Positions 16,483 to 24,690 of a DNA stretch of 64,000 bases are shown here, in pieces (the stretch's first letter is position 1; every line of letters starts with the position of its first letter). The DNA comes from STF1-184 sp050178795 (GTDB lineage: Bacteria; Bacillota; Clostridia; Christensenellales; UBA1242): positions 1 through 64,000 of the forward strand of contig JBFXFT010000003.1 in the NCBI GenBank assembly GCA_050178795.1, given 5' to 3'. Both the position numbers and the translations under genes were made by a program. The notes beneath the pieces are model-generated. The model searched no databases. It saw only the letters and a list, made by a program, of their open reading frames with translations, and was not told where the DNA came from.

Positions 16483-18234
16483 TTAAGACCTTATTTCAAT
16501 GTGAACGTCTTTTAGTTGACGCCTAGTTACCGTGTTTGGTGCGCCCATAAGCAGGTCTTGAGCTTTTCTGTTCATTGGAAAAGCCACAACCTCTCGTATG
16601 CTATCTTCGTCTAAAAGTAGCATCAAAATGCGTTCTATTCCTGGCGCTATGCCAGCGTGAGGCGGCACCCCATATTGAAAGGCGTTATATAGTGCGGCAA
16701 ATTTGCTTTTTACATCTTCCTCGGTATAACCCGCTATTTCAAAAGCCTTTACCATAACATCTATATCGTGGTTTCTAACTGCACCACTGCTAAGTTCCAC
16801 GCCGTTTAGAACGAGGTCATATTGATAGGCTAAAATGTCAAGTGGTGCAAGTGTTTCTAGTGCTTTTAGCCCACCTTGTGGCATGCTGAATGGGTTGTGT
16901 GAAAACTCAATTTTTTGAGTATCATCATTAAATTCAAACATAGGAAAATCTGTAATCCAACAAAATTTATATTCACCCTTTTTAATTAGGTCAAGCCTCT
17001 TTGCTATTTCCGTTCTAAGCGCTCCACTTAGCCTTGTAGCCACCTTAAAAGTGTCTGCAATAAAGAATATAGATGAGCCCTCGCTAGCCTCCGTTAGGCT
17101 TATTATTGCCTTCTTTTCGTCCTCACTTAAAAACTTAACAATTGGTCCAAATAACTCACCATCTTGTAGCACTTTAAGCCATGCAAGACCCTTTGCGCCC
17201 TCTTTCATCATATCCTCGGTTAATCTTTCATAAAAACTCTTTGAAAGGTCTTTAACATCTATGCTAATGGCTCTAACTTCTAAGCCTTTAAACGCTCCAA
17301 AAGATGTGTTTTTAAACATTTCTGTAAGATTTTTTATTATGATTGGGTTTCTTAAATCTGGCTTGTCTGTACCATATTTTTCTAATGCCTCTTTATAAGG
17401 AATTCTTATAAATTTTTCTTGAGAAACGGTGTATTTACCGTACTCTTTAAATATTTTTGGTATTATGTCTTCAATTACTGCAAACACATCTTCTTGTGTT
17501 GCAAAACTCATTTCCATATCTAGTTGGTAAAACTCGCCTGGTGAACGGTCCGCCCTTGCGTCTTCGTCTCTAAAACAGGGCGCTATTTGGAAATATCTGT
17601 CAAAACCAGACGCCATAAGAAGTTGTTTAAACTGTTGTGGCGCTTGCGGAAGGGCATAAAACTGACCTGGATGCAACCTTGAAGGCACAATATAGTCTCT
17701 TGCCCCTTCTGGACTTGAAGAGGTTAAAATTGGGGTTGTAATTTCCAAAAACCCTAGTTCTGTCATATATTTTCTTATTGCCGAAACCACTTGACTTCTA
17801 AAAATTATTTTTTTATGCATCTCTGGGTTTCTTAGGTCTAAGTACCTATATTTTAAGCGCACTTCTTCGTTTACATGCATACTCTCCATAATTTCAAACG
17901 GCAGAGTATGTTCGCACTCGCTTAAAATTTCAAGTTCTTGTACCTTTATTTCAACTGTTCCTGTGTTAATTTTTTCGTTTACCGTGTCAAGGCTTCGCTC
18001 TATAATTACACCTTCTACCGATATTACATCTTCCTTTGAAATTTTGTGTACGAACTCGTCTGGCATAAGTAGTTGCATCATTCCATAGTGGTCCCTTAGG
18101 TCTACAAAGGTAATACCGCCGTGGTCGCGAATAGTGCTAACCCAGCCAGCAACCTTTACCCTCTCGCCTATTTTGTCTTCGGTAATTTCCTTACTTGTTA
18201 GAGTTCTATAACTCTGTTTAATTAGTTTTTCCAT
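16483..18234 (-). CDS. aspS: aspartate--tRNA ligase, probably non-discriminating
   Basis: AspRS of bacterial type, 583 residues, class II. Motif 2 is FRDEDARADRSPGEFYQLD near residue 220, motif 3 is GIAPGIERILML near 545, and the bacterial GAD insertion lies between them. In the N-terminal anticodon-binding domain, IRDHGGITF places His38 where E. coli AspRS has Leu30 and the Pseudomonas enzyme His31; in published work this His accompanies relaxed recognition of tRNA(Asn). The basic residue near E. coli position 81-82 is also absent. A relaxed enzyme makes Asp-tRNA(Asn) for amidation by GatCAB. Regulation agrees: the transcript carries a poly-Asn leader peptide and an attenuator. Confidence 0.96.
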   Translation of the reverse strand: MEKLIKQSYRTLTSKEITEDKIGERVKVAGWVSTIRDHGGITFVDLRDHYGMMQLLMPDEFVHKISKEDVISVEGVIIERSLDTVNEKINTGTVEIKVQELEILSECEHTLPFEIMESMHVNEEVRLKYRYLDLRNPEMHKKIIFRSQVVSAIRKYMTELGFLEITTPILTSSSPEGARDYIVPSRLHPGQFYALPQAPQQFKQLLMASGFDRYFQIAPCFRDEDARADRSPGEFYQLDMEMSFATQEDVFAVIEDIIPKIFKEYGKYTVSQEKFIRIPYKEALEKYGTDKPDLRNPIIIKNLTEMFKNTSFGAFKGLEVRAISIDVKDLSKSFYERLTEDMMKEGAKGLAWLKVLQDGELFGPIVKFLSEDEKKAIISLTEASEGSSIFFIADTFKVATRLSGALRTEIAKRLDLIKKGEYKFCWITDFPMFEFNDDTQKIEFSHNPFSMPQGGLKALETLAPLDILAYQYDLVLNGVELSSGAVRNHDIDVMVKAFEIAGYTEEDVKSKFAALYNAFQYGVPPHAGIAPGIERILMLLLDEDSIREVVAFPMNRKAQDLLMGAPNTVTRRQLKDVHIEIRS

Positions 18235-18271
18235 CTTTTTTTCTCCATATTTGTTAGTTTTAAAGTCAAAA

Positions 18272-18304
18272 TAAAAAAATCTCGGGCAATTTCCCGAGAT
18301 TTTA
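18272..18304 (-). terminator. aspS leader attenuator terminator
   Basis: On the minus strand, AAAATCTCGGG, loop AAATTG, CCCGAGATTTT, then a T run, located after the leader peptide and about 38 bases before the aspS ATG. It lies downstream of the aspS promoter and so must be passed to express aspS. An upstream AGATTAAAA can pair with TTTTAAAATCT at the base of its left arm, a candidate antiterminator (inferred and modest in strength). Confidence 0.85.
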
Positions 18305-18345
18305 AAACTTTTTACTTAATTTTAATCTACAACAAAATAACCCAT

Positions 18346-18405
18346 TTAAAATGTGTTCAATAAATTATTATTGTTGTTATTGTTGATTAAAATAAATTGT
18401 TTCAT
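18346..18405 (-). CDS. poly-asparagine leader peptide of aspS
   Basis: A 19-codon ORF, MKQFILINNNNNNNLLNTF, with seven consecutive Asn codons (AAC AAT AAC AAC AAT AAT AAT) at residues 8-14 and another at 17. The ribosome site AGGA lies nine bases before the ATG. It is placed between a consensus promoter and a strong terminator, in front of aspS. The Asn codons contain ACAACAA, which can pair with TTGTTGT just downstream. When Asn-tRNA(Asn) is scarce, ribosomes would stall on these codons and free that segment. This is the classical arrangement of an amino-acid biosynthesis attenuator, here sensing Asn. The peptide itself probably has no function apart from being translated. Confidence 0.85.
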   Translation of the reverse strand: MKQFILINNNNNNNLLNTF

Positions 18406-18434
18406 TTGTTTTGTTCCTTAAATAAAGTAGCCTT

Positions 18435-18463
18435 AGTATATTTGATTTTTAACAAACTGTCAA
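18435..18463 (-). promoter_or_regulatory. aspS leader promoter, TTGACA-17-TATACT
   Basis: On the minus strand, TTGACA (18463-18458), 17 bases, TATACT (18440-18435). Transcription should begin near 18428, about 23 bases ahead of the leader-peptide ATG. Confidence 0.9.
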
Positions 18464-18501
18464 CAAAAAAATAAAAGTCCTTTAGTTATGGACTTTTATT
18501 C
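18464..18501 (-). terminator. terminator of the export cluster
   Basis: On the minus strand, AATAAAAGTCC paired with GGACTTTTATT and followed by a T run, directly after the 186-residue signal peptidase gene and abutting the aspS leader promoter. It marks the end of the long minus-strand cluster. Confidence 0.85.
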
Positions 18502-18508
18502 TATCTTT

Positions 18509-19069
18509 TTATTCTTCTTTACTTTTAGCGGTTTTTACAAAGTCAGCAATTTGAATTGCCATAGCTATAAGTAGTGGAATGATTATTATTGTAACAAACA
18601 AAAGGGTGTTACTTAACATAGAGGCTAAAAACTTTATTATGGGCATTTCTCTAACATATACGCCTTCAATTTTTGCAACCGTTATAATTTCTACATCTTC
18701 AACGGAGTTTGCGTCTCCCTTGGTTGTAAACCAAAGCACTCCCTCGTTGTCAGTAATTTGCGTTACCCTGTGCGTAATATAACTACCTGCGAGGCTACCA
18801 TAATCGCTTTTATAGGTAATAATATCGCCTATCTGTATTTCAGTTGGGTCAGTGTCTTTAATTAAAATTACATCTCCAACATTTAGTGTTGGCTCCATAC
18901 TTGCAGTCAAAATGTAGCAAACCGAGTAGCCAAACACAGTAATCATTTTGTTTTGAGAACGATAATAACTAAATAGAATGGCTGTAAAAGTAGATGCAAC
19001 AATAAAAACGATTAATATAATTGAAATTACTTTATCTAATACGCGTCGGTTTTTTGTTTCTTCTTTCAT
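18509..19069 (-). CDS. SipW-type signal peptidase I (second copy)
   Basis: A 186-residue membrane serine protease of the ER/archaeal-like SipW class. An N-terminal membrane helix (about 13-37) precedes the nucleophile segment YILTASMEPTLNVGDVI (Ser57). The general base is a His in SYITHRV (~97) rather than the Lys of common bacterial signal peptidases, and the KGDANSVED segment gives the conserved acidic residue (~121). A second membrane helix is at about 152-175. SipW enzymes cleave TasA/camelysin-type signal sequences, of which several are encoded upstream. It is seven bases after the DUF2357-like gene and ends at a terminator, so it is the last gene of the cluster. Confidence 0.9.
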   Translation of the reverse strand: MKEETKNRRVLDKVISIILIVFIVASTFTAILFSYYRSQNKMITVFGYSVCYILTASMEPTLNVGDVILIKDTDPTEIQIGDIITYKSDYGSLAGSYITHRVTQITDNEGVLWFTTKGDANSVEDVEIITVAKIEGVYVREMPIIKFLASMLSNTLLFVTIIIIPLLIAMAIQIADFVKTAKSKEE

Positions 19070-19076
19070 TTTGCCT

Positions 19077-20882
19077 CTATTCTTCTAATTCTTTTAATTT
19101 TTGTATCAACTCTTCTAGTTTATACTTGTCATAATCCTCGTCAAAATCGTCTGAACTACTATCATCTTCCTCTGGAAGTCCGTAGCCCATTAAAGACCCT
19201 TCCTCGTCACCTATTATTGGCAAGTCATCTATAGGAGAAGGTGCTATTGGCTCTTCAACTATTGGTTCTACAACATCAATTTGTTCAGTGTTTTCTGTCT
19301 CTTCACTAAGTCTTAAAGCCTCAATTTCGTCATCGGATAGTCCATCAACTTTAATTGGCAATACTTTTAATTCGTCTTGCTTAGTCTCTTGGAACTTTAA
19401 TACTTGTTCTTTATACTCTTTTAGTTTTTCTTCTTGATATTTCTTAATAGCATCGTTCAATTCTTTTTGCTTAATCTCTTGATACTTTAATACTTTCTCC
19501 CTTAACTCTTTGTCTCTTTGTTCTTTTATTCTTTGTTCTGCTTTTTCTTGAGTTATTGGGTAATCTGCCATGTTAAGCGTATGTCTTGCTTCAGCAATGG
19601 CAACATTTTTGGTTCTAATTTGCTCTTCAATGCTATTGATTGTGCTTCGTAGGTCTCTAATATTTTGTTGTTCTTTCTCAATTAGCCTATGTTGTCTCAT
19701 AACATCGTTTGCCATATCAACCATAATCTTATGTTTGTATTGCAAAGCCTCATGTTTAAATTGCAACAATTTATATTTATCTTCTAGAACTTCAATCTTT
19801 TTATTTAAAGGAGTTGTTTTTCTTTCAATAGCAACTCTAATTTTCTCTTCTAATTCATCTTTTCGTCTTTGAATTTCAAGCTCTTTATTGCGCTTTTCAA
19901 TTTCTTTTTCTAACTTTAATTGTTGTTTATAGTCTCTCTCTATGTGTCTTTTAAATTCAGTATTAAACACAATTTCAGTTAAGAAGTTTGTAAACACGAA
20001 AACATCAGACAATTCATCGTCTGTCCTCTTTGGCATTTTGCCATCAAACGTTTTATCTTCATAAGTATAACCTTTGCTGTTATACCTACTAATGTAATCC
20101 CATAAGTCCACACAAGTTTTAAAGTTAACGTTTTTTGTCAACAAGTTTGTTTGAATAAGTGGTGGTTTAATAAGCTCTACGCCGTGTAATTCTTTAATTA
20201 ATGGCAAAGAATAGAAGTCACTAATAATTCTTCTAATCCTTACAATTCTTCCATAGCCAGAAAGATGTGAAACATCTTCTGTAACATCTACTTTTTGGTT
20301 ATCTGCTTGAGTTTTATATGCAAACTCAAGAGTCATTGTAGACACTTTGTTTTTTCTTTTTACTGTTTTATTGATGTCATATTTTACATCAATGCGCTCA
20401 TCTTTGTTTCTTAAATCCTCATAGCGCCTTTCAATAAATTCATTTAACCTTCCTAAAAGGGTAAAAAGGAACCTATTTTCATAAATAGCACTATTTGATT
20501 CATAATAAATATTTAATATTCTATCTGGTTTTACTTCATTATTTTTTTCTACCCTGGCAATCATATTTGTATGTTGTGCCAAGTGCCTAATGGATTGTGT
20601 ATTTACTCTTTTAACCTTTTCAATAGGCACAATCTCATCTTTTTGTTCAATAAATGTTCTAGACTCTCTTATTGCCTTATCCATAAAAGGCAATGTGGCT
20701 TCAATCTTTTCAAGCCATTCAAAATCCAGCAGTTTGTTGCCGACAACACCGCTTAAAAAGTTGTTTCCACTGGTATTATTGTGTAAAGATTCTTTGTAAT
20801 CTTTATACTTCTTATCATCTTCCAGCGTACGTTTCCATGACATATACGCTTTATAGAAATTAATAGAATAACTACTTTTCAC
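19077..20882 (-). CDS. DUF2357-like coiled-coil protein, partner of the AAA+ ATPase
   Basis: A 601-residue soluble protein starting at GTG, with GGGAAAGG ahead. Residues 95-150 (SIRHLAQHTNMIARV, then YENRF at 134-138, then TLLGRLNEF) resemble the DUF2357 domain found in proteins encoded beside McrB-like ATPases. Residues about 320-500 are a long Glu/Lys/Gln/Arg coiled coil, and the last ~55 residues are very acidic with Ser/Asp runs. The PD-(D/E)xK nuclease often fused to DUF2357 in McrC-like proteins is not evident. The gene is 35 bases downstream of the AAA+ gene. I infer that it is the adaptor or effector of that ATPase; the DUF assignment rests on pattern memory and needs a profile search. 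Confidence 0.65.
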   Translation of the reverse strand: MKSSYSINFYKAYMSWKRTLEDDKKYKDYKESLHNNTSGNNFLSGVVGNKLLDFEWLEKIEATLPFMDKAIRESRTFIEQKDEIVPIEKVKRVNTQSIRHLAQHTNMIARVEKNNEVKPDRILNIYYESNSAIYENRFLFTLLGRLNEFIERRYEDLRNKDERIDVKYDINKTVKRKNKVSTMTLEFAYKTQADNQKVDVTEDVSHLSGYGRIVRIRRIISDFYSLPLIKELHGVELIKPPLIQTNLLTKNVNFKTCVDLWDYISRYNSKGYTYEDKTFDGKMPKRTDDELSDVFVFTNFLTEIVFNTEFKRHIERDYKQQLKLEKEIEKRNKELEIQRRKDELEEKIRVAIERKTTPLNKKIEVLEDKYKLLQFKHEALQYKHKIMVDMANDVMRQHRLIEKEQQNIRDLRSTINSIEEQIRTKNVAIAEARHTLNMADYPITQEKAEQRIKEQRDKELREKVLKYQEIKQKELNDAIKKYQEEKLKEYKEQVLKFQETKQDELKVLPIKVDGLSDDEIEALRLSEETENTEQIDVVEPIVEEPIAPSPIDDLPIIGDEEGSLMGYGLPEEDDSSSDDFDEDYDKYKLEELIQKLKELEE

Positions 20883-20917
20883 TTTTTACCTTTCCCATTT
20901 ATTTTTTTATTTTTTTA

Positions 20918-22447
20918 TTATACTAGTTTTTGATATTCGCTTAGACATGCTTTACATTCTTGCATACTCTCTTTTCCGAAGAGTTTGTCCATAAACTTAA
21001 TTAATCCTTCAATTTCATCTCTTACATAAGACAAGTTCAAATATGCAAACTTACGATAAACCTTTTTTGCCATTACATAGTCAATTCCGTTAAGTTCTGA
21101 ACCACCACACGCCATGTAGGATGGAACGAATGTCTTTAATTGACGCAAAATACGGTTACCAAAAGCAAGTCTAAAATGTTGAATAACATAGTCGTCTAAT
21201 TGTTCTAGTTTTTGCAAATTATCTTCTGAAACATGAAAATCCTTTATTGATTTTTCAATTAACATATTGAAGTGGTCAAAGCCAAGTTTCATAGCTGGGG
21301 TATCAGGTGCCTCAAATGGGGTACCCTTTGTATTGATATCAATAGGCATAGCTCTGTCGTAAACCTTATCTGTAATAGCGAATGTAGAGTCATCGTTATT
21401 GGCTGTTCCTATGTACCACATATTTTGAGGTATTAGTAACTTGCCGCCAACTAATTTTTTAGGGTCATTGTCCCATACGCTTGCTACAAGTTCTACAATC
21501 CACTCATCCTTACTAGGCATTTCCAAAATAGATAGTAATTCTGCAAAGTAATACTCAACCCTCGCAATGTTCATCTCGTCCATTACTGTTATGTATACTT
21601 CGTTTGTATAGTTTGCTATATACATTTGTTTTAATATATCTGTCTCTGTATATTTCTTAGTAAACTCGTTGAAATAACCAAATATTTCGGCTTTATCTCT
21701 CCAAGACGGTTGAACTGATGCAATAAGTGCATCGTTTTGTAAAAACTTACCCCAAGCGTAAGCAAGAGATGTTTTACCAGTTCCTGAAATACCTTGCAAT
21801 ATGATTAATCTTGTAGATGAGAATGAAGCGACGAATAATCTAATGATATCAATTGTGTAATAAAGTTTTAATTTTGAACAACAAAAATTTCTAAACCTTT
21901 CACAAAGTCCCGGTAAATCAATTTTGTTGTCATATTGTGGTGCAACATAATTTTCAAACATTTTATCAACTTCTGTAAGTTTATAAAACCTTGAAGTGTT
22001 GCTTTGTCCGTTGCTGTCCTCATTAAGAGACTCAAGTTCATCACCTGTCAGTTCGGAAATTTCATTTGGATTTAAACCTATTTGAGAAACCTTCATAGAC
22101 AAAATTTTGTCTTTTTCAAGGTTAAGGCGCATAACTTCTTTGTTTAGGGAGTTAACTTCTTTAACTAAGTCGTCTTGAACGACTGCCTTTTGTGCCATAA
22201 CCATAAGTCTTTTTATACCACGAAAGATTAAGTAAATAATTCCTAAAAGGAAGCCAAAGACTAATAAAATACATAGAATTCCTACAATCCAAAACCAGCC
22301 ACCCAGTTCTTCACTATAGGTTGCTATGGTGTTGCCATAGGTTACAACGTCAAATGCTGTTAGAATACCGAATACAATTCCTTGTACTATTGTCAGTATG
22401 CCATCAAGCAATTGGCCGAAAAAATCTATAATAAAATTAGCCAACAT
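20918..22447 (-). CDS. membrane-anchored McrB-like AAA+ ATPase
   Basis: A 509-residue protein with two N-terminal membrane segments (about residues 10-33 and 51-75), a cytoplasmic linker with a coiled coil (~90-120), then an AAA+ domain of the McrB clade: Walker A GISGTGKTS (219-227), Walker B VYITVMDEMN (DE at 290-291) followed by ARVEYYFAELLSILE, sensor 1 YIGTAN (~345-350), and the clade-typical ITDKVYDRA (358-366) holding a likely arginine finger. McrB is the GTPase of McrBC restriction. Here there is no DNA-binding N-domain; it is replaced by membrane helices. It stands between two signal peptidase genes (gaps 35 and 36 bases), pointing to a job at the membrane with exported proteins. Confidence 0.9.
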   Translation of the reverse strand: MLANFIIDFFGQLLDGILTIVQGIVFGILTAFDVVTYGNTIATYSEELGGWFWIVGILCILLVFGFLLGIIYLIFRGIKRLMVMAQKAVVQDDLVKEVNSLNKEVMRLNLEKDKILSMKVSQIGLNPNEISELTGDELESLNEDSNGQSNTSRFYKLTEVDKMFENYVAPQYDNKIDLPGLCERFRNFCCSKLKLYYTIDIIRLFVASFSSTRLIILQGISGTGKTSLAYAWGKFLQNDALIASVQPSWRDKAEIFGYFNEFTKKYTETDILKQMYIANYTNEVYITVMDEMNIARVEYYFAELLSILEMPSKDEWIVELVASVWDNDPKKLVGGKLLIPQNMWYIGTANNDDSTFAITDKVYDRAMPIDINTKGTPFEAPDTPAMKLGFDHFNMLIEKSIKDFHVSEDNLQKLEQLDDYVIQHFRLAFGNRILRQLKTFVPSYMACGGSELNGIDYVMAKKVYRKFAYLNLSYVRDEIEGLIKFMDKLFGKESMQECKACLSEYQKLV

Positions 22448-22483
22448 AGTAGCCCTACTCCTTTAATTGTTAAAATCTATTGT

Positions 22484-23134
22484 TTAGTTGTCTTTTTTCT
22501 TTTGCTCCAAAGACTCCAAGTACTTTTTAGCAAGTTCTTGTTTTTCTTCTTCAGTCAATGATTCAAGACCAGCAACAACTTTCTTGTCACTTTCTTTATA
22601 TTTTGAAAGTAGCATAATAAAGTTTACAATTTGGTAAATAAATATTGCCGCTAATGGAAGAACGATACAGATTAAGAAACCTGTGCTTGATTGAATATAA
22701 TCAACAATGCTTCCAAAGCCATTTAATTTAATACCAATATACTTAGCAACGATGTCGCCTGAAGTAATTGTAGCCAAGTCTGATTGATTAACATTATCAC
22801 CTTGAGTAGAATAATATCTAACTCCCGCAATAGTAGCGTAGGAAATAATTCTGTGAGTATTTAAAACTTGCTCACCTTCAATAATTGTTCTAAAAGTAAC
22901 AATATCATCTATTTCAAATTGATCTGTAGGACTTGTAGTCTCAACAAAAATCAAGTCTCCGGGACCAAAAACTGGCTCCATAGAATCTGTTTGCACGGAC
23001 AAATACCCTACACCAAAAATGTTCGGTACGCCTTCTGTAGTACTTAAAGATAAAATAACTGTTAGTAAAGAAAGTGCGAAGATTATCCAAATTAAAGTAT
23101 TGCCTACAATCTTCATGATTCGCCTTGTTTTCAT
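22484..23134 (-). CDS. SipW-type signal peptidase I (first copy)
   Basis: A 216-residue membrane protease of the SipW class: N-terminal helix at about 9-29, nucleophile segment SVQTDSMEPVFGPGD (Ser52), base His in LNTHRIIS (~94), and acidic QGDNVNQSD (~114). A C-terminal membrane helix lies at about 152-180, followed by a charged cytoplasmic tail ending in Lys/Asp. The ATG has GGAG eight bases ahead. It is 18 bases after the 500-residue exported protein and 36 before the AAA+ gene. Together with the second copy it probably processes the SipW-type precursors encoded upstream; why two are kept is not clear. Confidence 0.9.
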   Translation of the reverse strand: MKTRRIMKIVGNTLIWIIFALSLLTVILSLSTTEGVPNIFGVGYLSVQTDSMEPVFGPGDLIFVETTSPTDQFEIDDIVTFRTIIEGEQVLNTHRIISYATIAGVRYYSTQGDNVNQSDLATITSGDIVAKYIGIKLNGFGSIVDYIQSSTGFLICIVLPLAAIFIYQIVNFIMLLSKYKESDKKVVAGLESLTEEEKQELAKKYLESLEQKKKDN

Positions 23135-23152
23135 AAGTTTTTCTCCATATTT

Positions 23153-24655
23153 TTAATACAACCAAGTAAGTGTGGCGCTATATTCACTGCTTGCATAGCC
23201 CAAATTACCATTAGCTTTTACGCTAACTCTATATTGTGCTCCACTTGGCAAGTATACATCTCCATCAAACATTGTATTAACTAAATCTAATGTTAATGAG
23301 GTCGTCGTCACCGTATAAGTAACCTCAGTGGTATCATTATACGCACTAATTGTATACGATGCTGCGTTTGCAACTGTGTTCCAACTAACTGTTGATGAAA
23401 CAAGTTCAAAATTGGTTGGAGGTGTTAAAATATTGAACGACAGTGTATTTGAATAACTACTACATCCGTATATCTCCGAATACACTTTAACGTTTACATA
23501 ATACTGCCCCACTTCTAATGCTGCTAGTTCATCAATATCTAGCGAGGTTGCTGTTGTAAAAACAGTTCTAATAGGGGTTAGTTCGCCGCCGACATATCTG
23601 GCAAGTTTAATAATATAATTTTCCGAATAAGTCGTAGCGGAAAGGTTTGTTGTGGTCGCACTCCAAGTATAATGTGCTGCCACATCATTTACTATTGTAG
23701 GAGTGTTAAATTTTTCAATAGCCACATAGTCTTGTCCCACTAATGCTACGTCATAACTATTAAAACTAAAATTAATATTTGCTGCGCCACCAGAAATTGA
23801 ATTTGTTGAATCAATGTCTTGTCCCTCAGACCAAATATAAATCCTAATTTTTGTTATAGCCTCTGGCATCAATAATGTAATATCATTGGACTCTCCAGCA
23901 CTAATAGGGTCGTAAGTCGTAACTTCAACGGCTTCTTGTTGAGGTGTTCCTAAAACATCTGTTACCAAGTTGTCTACCAAAGTTAGTCCCGTTGCTGGCA
24001 TATTTACACCGTCATAAGGTTCCTTGCCCTCTGCAAGATAACTACTATGATATAAATCAATTTTGTCATTTCTTGTTGTTGAGTTTGGTTCCCAAATATA
24101 ATCAACTGAGGAAATGCCTGTGCCATCAAGCGCAATTGCATCTTCTGAATTAGTGGCATAGCCAAAATTCAAGAATGCAACTCTAGTTGATAATTCAACA
24201 TCTTTGTCGCTTAAATCTGTAACACTTGAGTCCATTCCTAAAGTTAATTTTTTTGCATAAGCATCGTTATTCAATATATAAATATCAAATACGTAATACA
24301 GGTCACTATTCGTCAACAAAATTGTTGAGAAAGTATTGCCAGAAAATTCACCTGTATAAAATTGCATATTACCATTAACAACTGTCGCACTTGATGAAAT
24401 AGAATTTACTAGTAAATTTTGGTCAATATCAATACTAGCGATACTACCATCTGTAGTCAAAGTTGGACTCCAATCTGACCCATTACCAGAAAGCAAAATG
24501 CCTTCCGATTGAGAAGTAGACATTGTTATTGTTGTAATTGCCGCATGAGTAATTCTGTTATACCATGCATAAGTAAAAGAAATAATCGCAAAAACAGTTA
24601 CAAGCATCATTGCAACACTGAATAATATTGGAACTGTTTTTGCTTTATTTCCCAT
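23153..24655 (-). CDS. SipW-dependent exported protein with C-terminal Fn3-like domains
   Basis: A 500-residue secreted protein. The N-terminus is a short basic region, a hydrophobic core (about 9-27) and FTYAWYNRITHA, the SipW-type TYAW signal. The next 280 residues share landmarks with the two paralogues upstream in the operon: VFDIYILNND, YIWEPNST and IYIWSEGQDIDSTN. From about residue 315 the sequence changes to two or three beta-sandwich repeats of fibronectin type III character (YTWSATTTNLSATTYS, YVNVKVYSEIYG, SVSWNTVANAASYTISAYND). No sortase motif is seen. It may be a fibre subunit or tip component with adhesive domains. The ribosome site is weak, so translation may be coupled to the gene upstream. 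Confidence 0.82.
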   Translation of the reverse strand: MGNKAKTVPILFSVAMMLVTVFAIISFTYAWYNRITHAAITTITMSTSQSEGILLSGNGSDWSPTLTTDGSIASIDIDQNLLVNSISSSATVVNGNMQFYTGEFSGNTFSTILLTNSDLYYVFDIYILNNDAYAKKLTLGMDSSVTDLSDKDVELSTRVAFLNFGYATNSEDAIALDGTGISSVDYIWEPNSTTRNDKIDLYHSSYLAEGKEPYDGVNMPATGLTLVDNLVTDVLGTPQQEAVEVTTYDPISAGESNDITLLMPEAITKIRIYIWSEGQDIDSTNSISGGAANINFSFNSYDVALVGQDYVAIEKFNTPTIVNDVAAHYTWSATTTNLSATTYSENYIIKLARYVGGELTPIRTVFTTATSLDIDELAALEVGQYYVNVKVYSEIYGCSSYSNTLSFNILTPPTNFELVSSTVSWNTVANAASYTISAYNDTTEVTYTVTTTSLTLDLVNTMFDGDVYLPSGAQYRVSVKANGNLGYASSEYSATLTWLY

Positions 24656-24690
24656 TTTTTAATCTCTTAGTTTAATTTAATGTTCAAATA

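Noticed and set aside
18319..18345. Second mini-ORF (MGYFVVD) directly after the poly-Asn leader
   Set aside because: It has no ribosome site and its codons show no bias; it lies in the segment that pairs with the Asn codons, so it is better explained as leader structure.
20918..22447. Plain McrBC restriction system
   Set aside because: No DNA-binding N-domain, no evident nuclease partner, and the neighbours are signal peptidases and exported proteins. A defence role is not excluded but is not the simplest reading.
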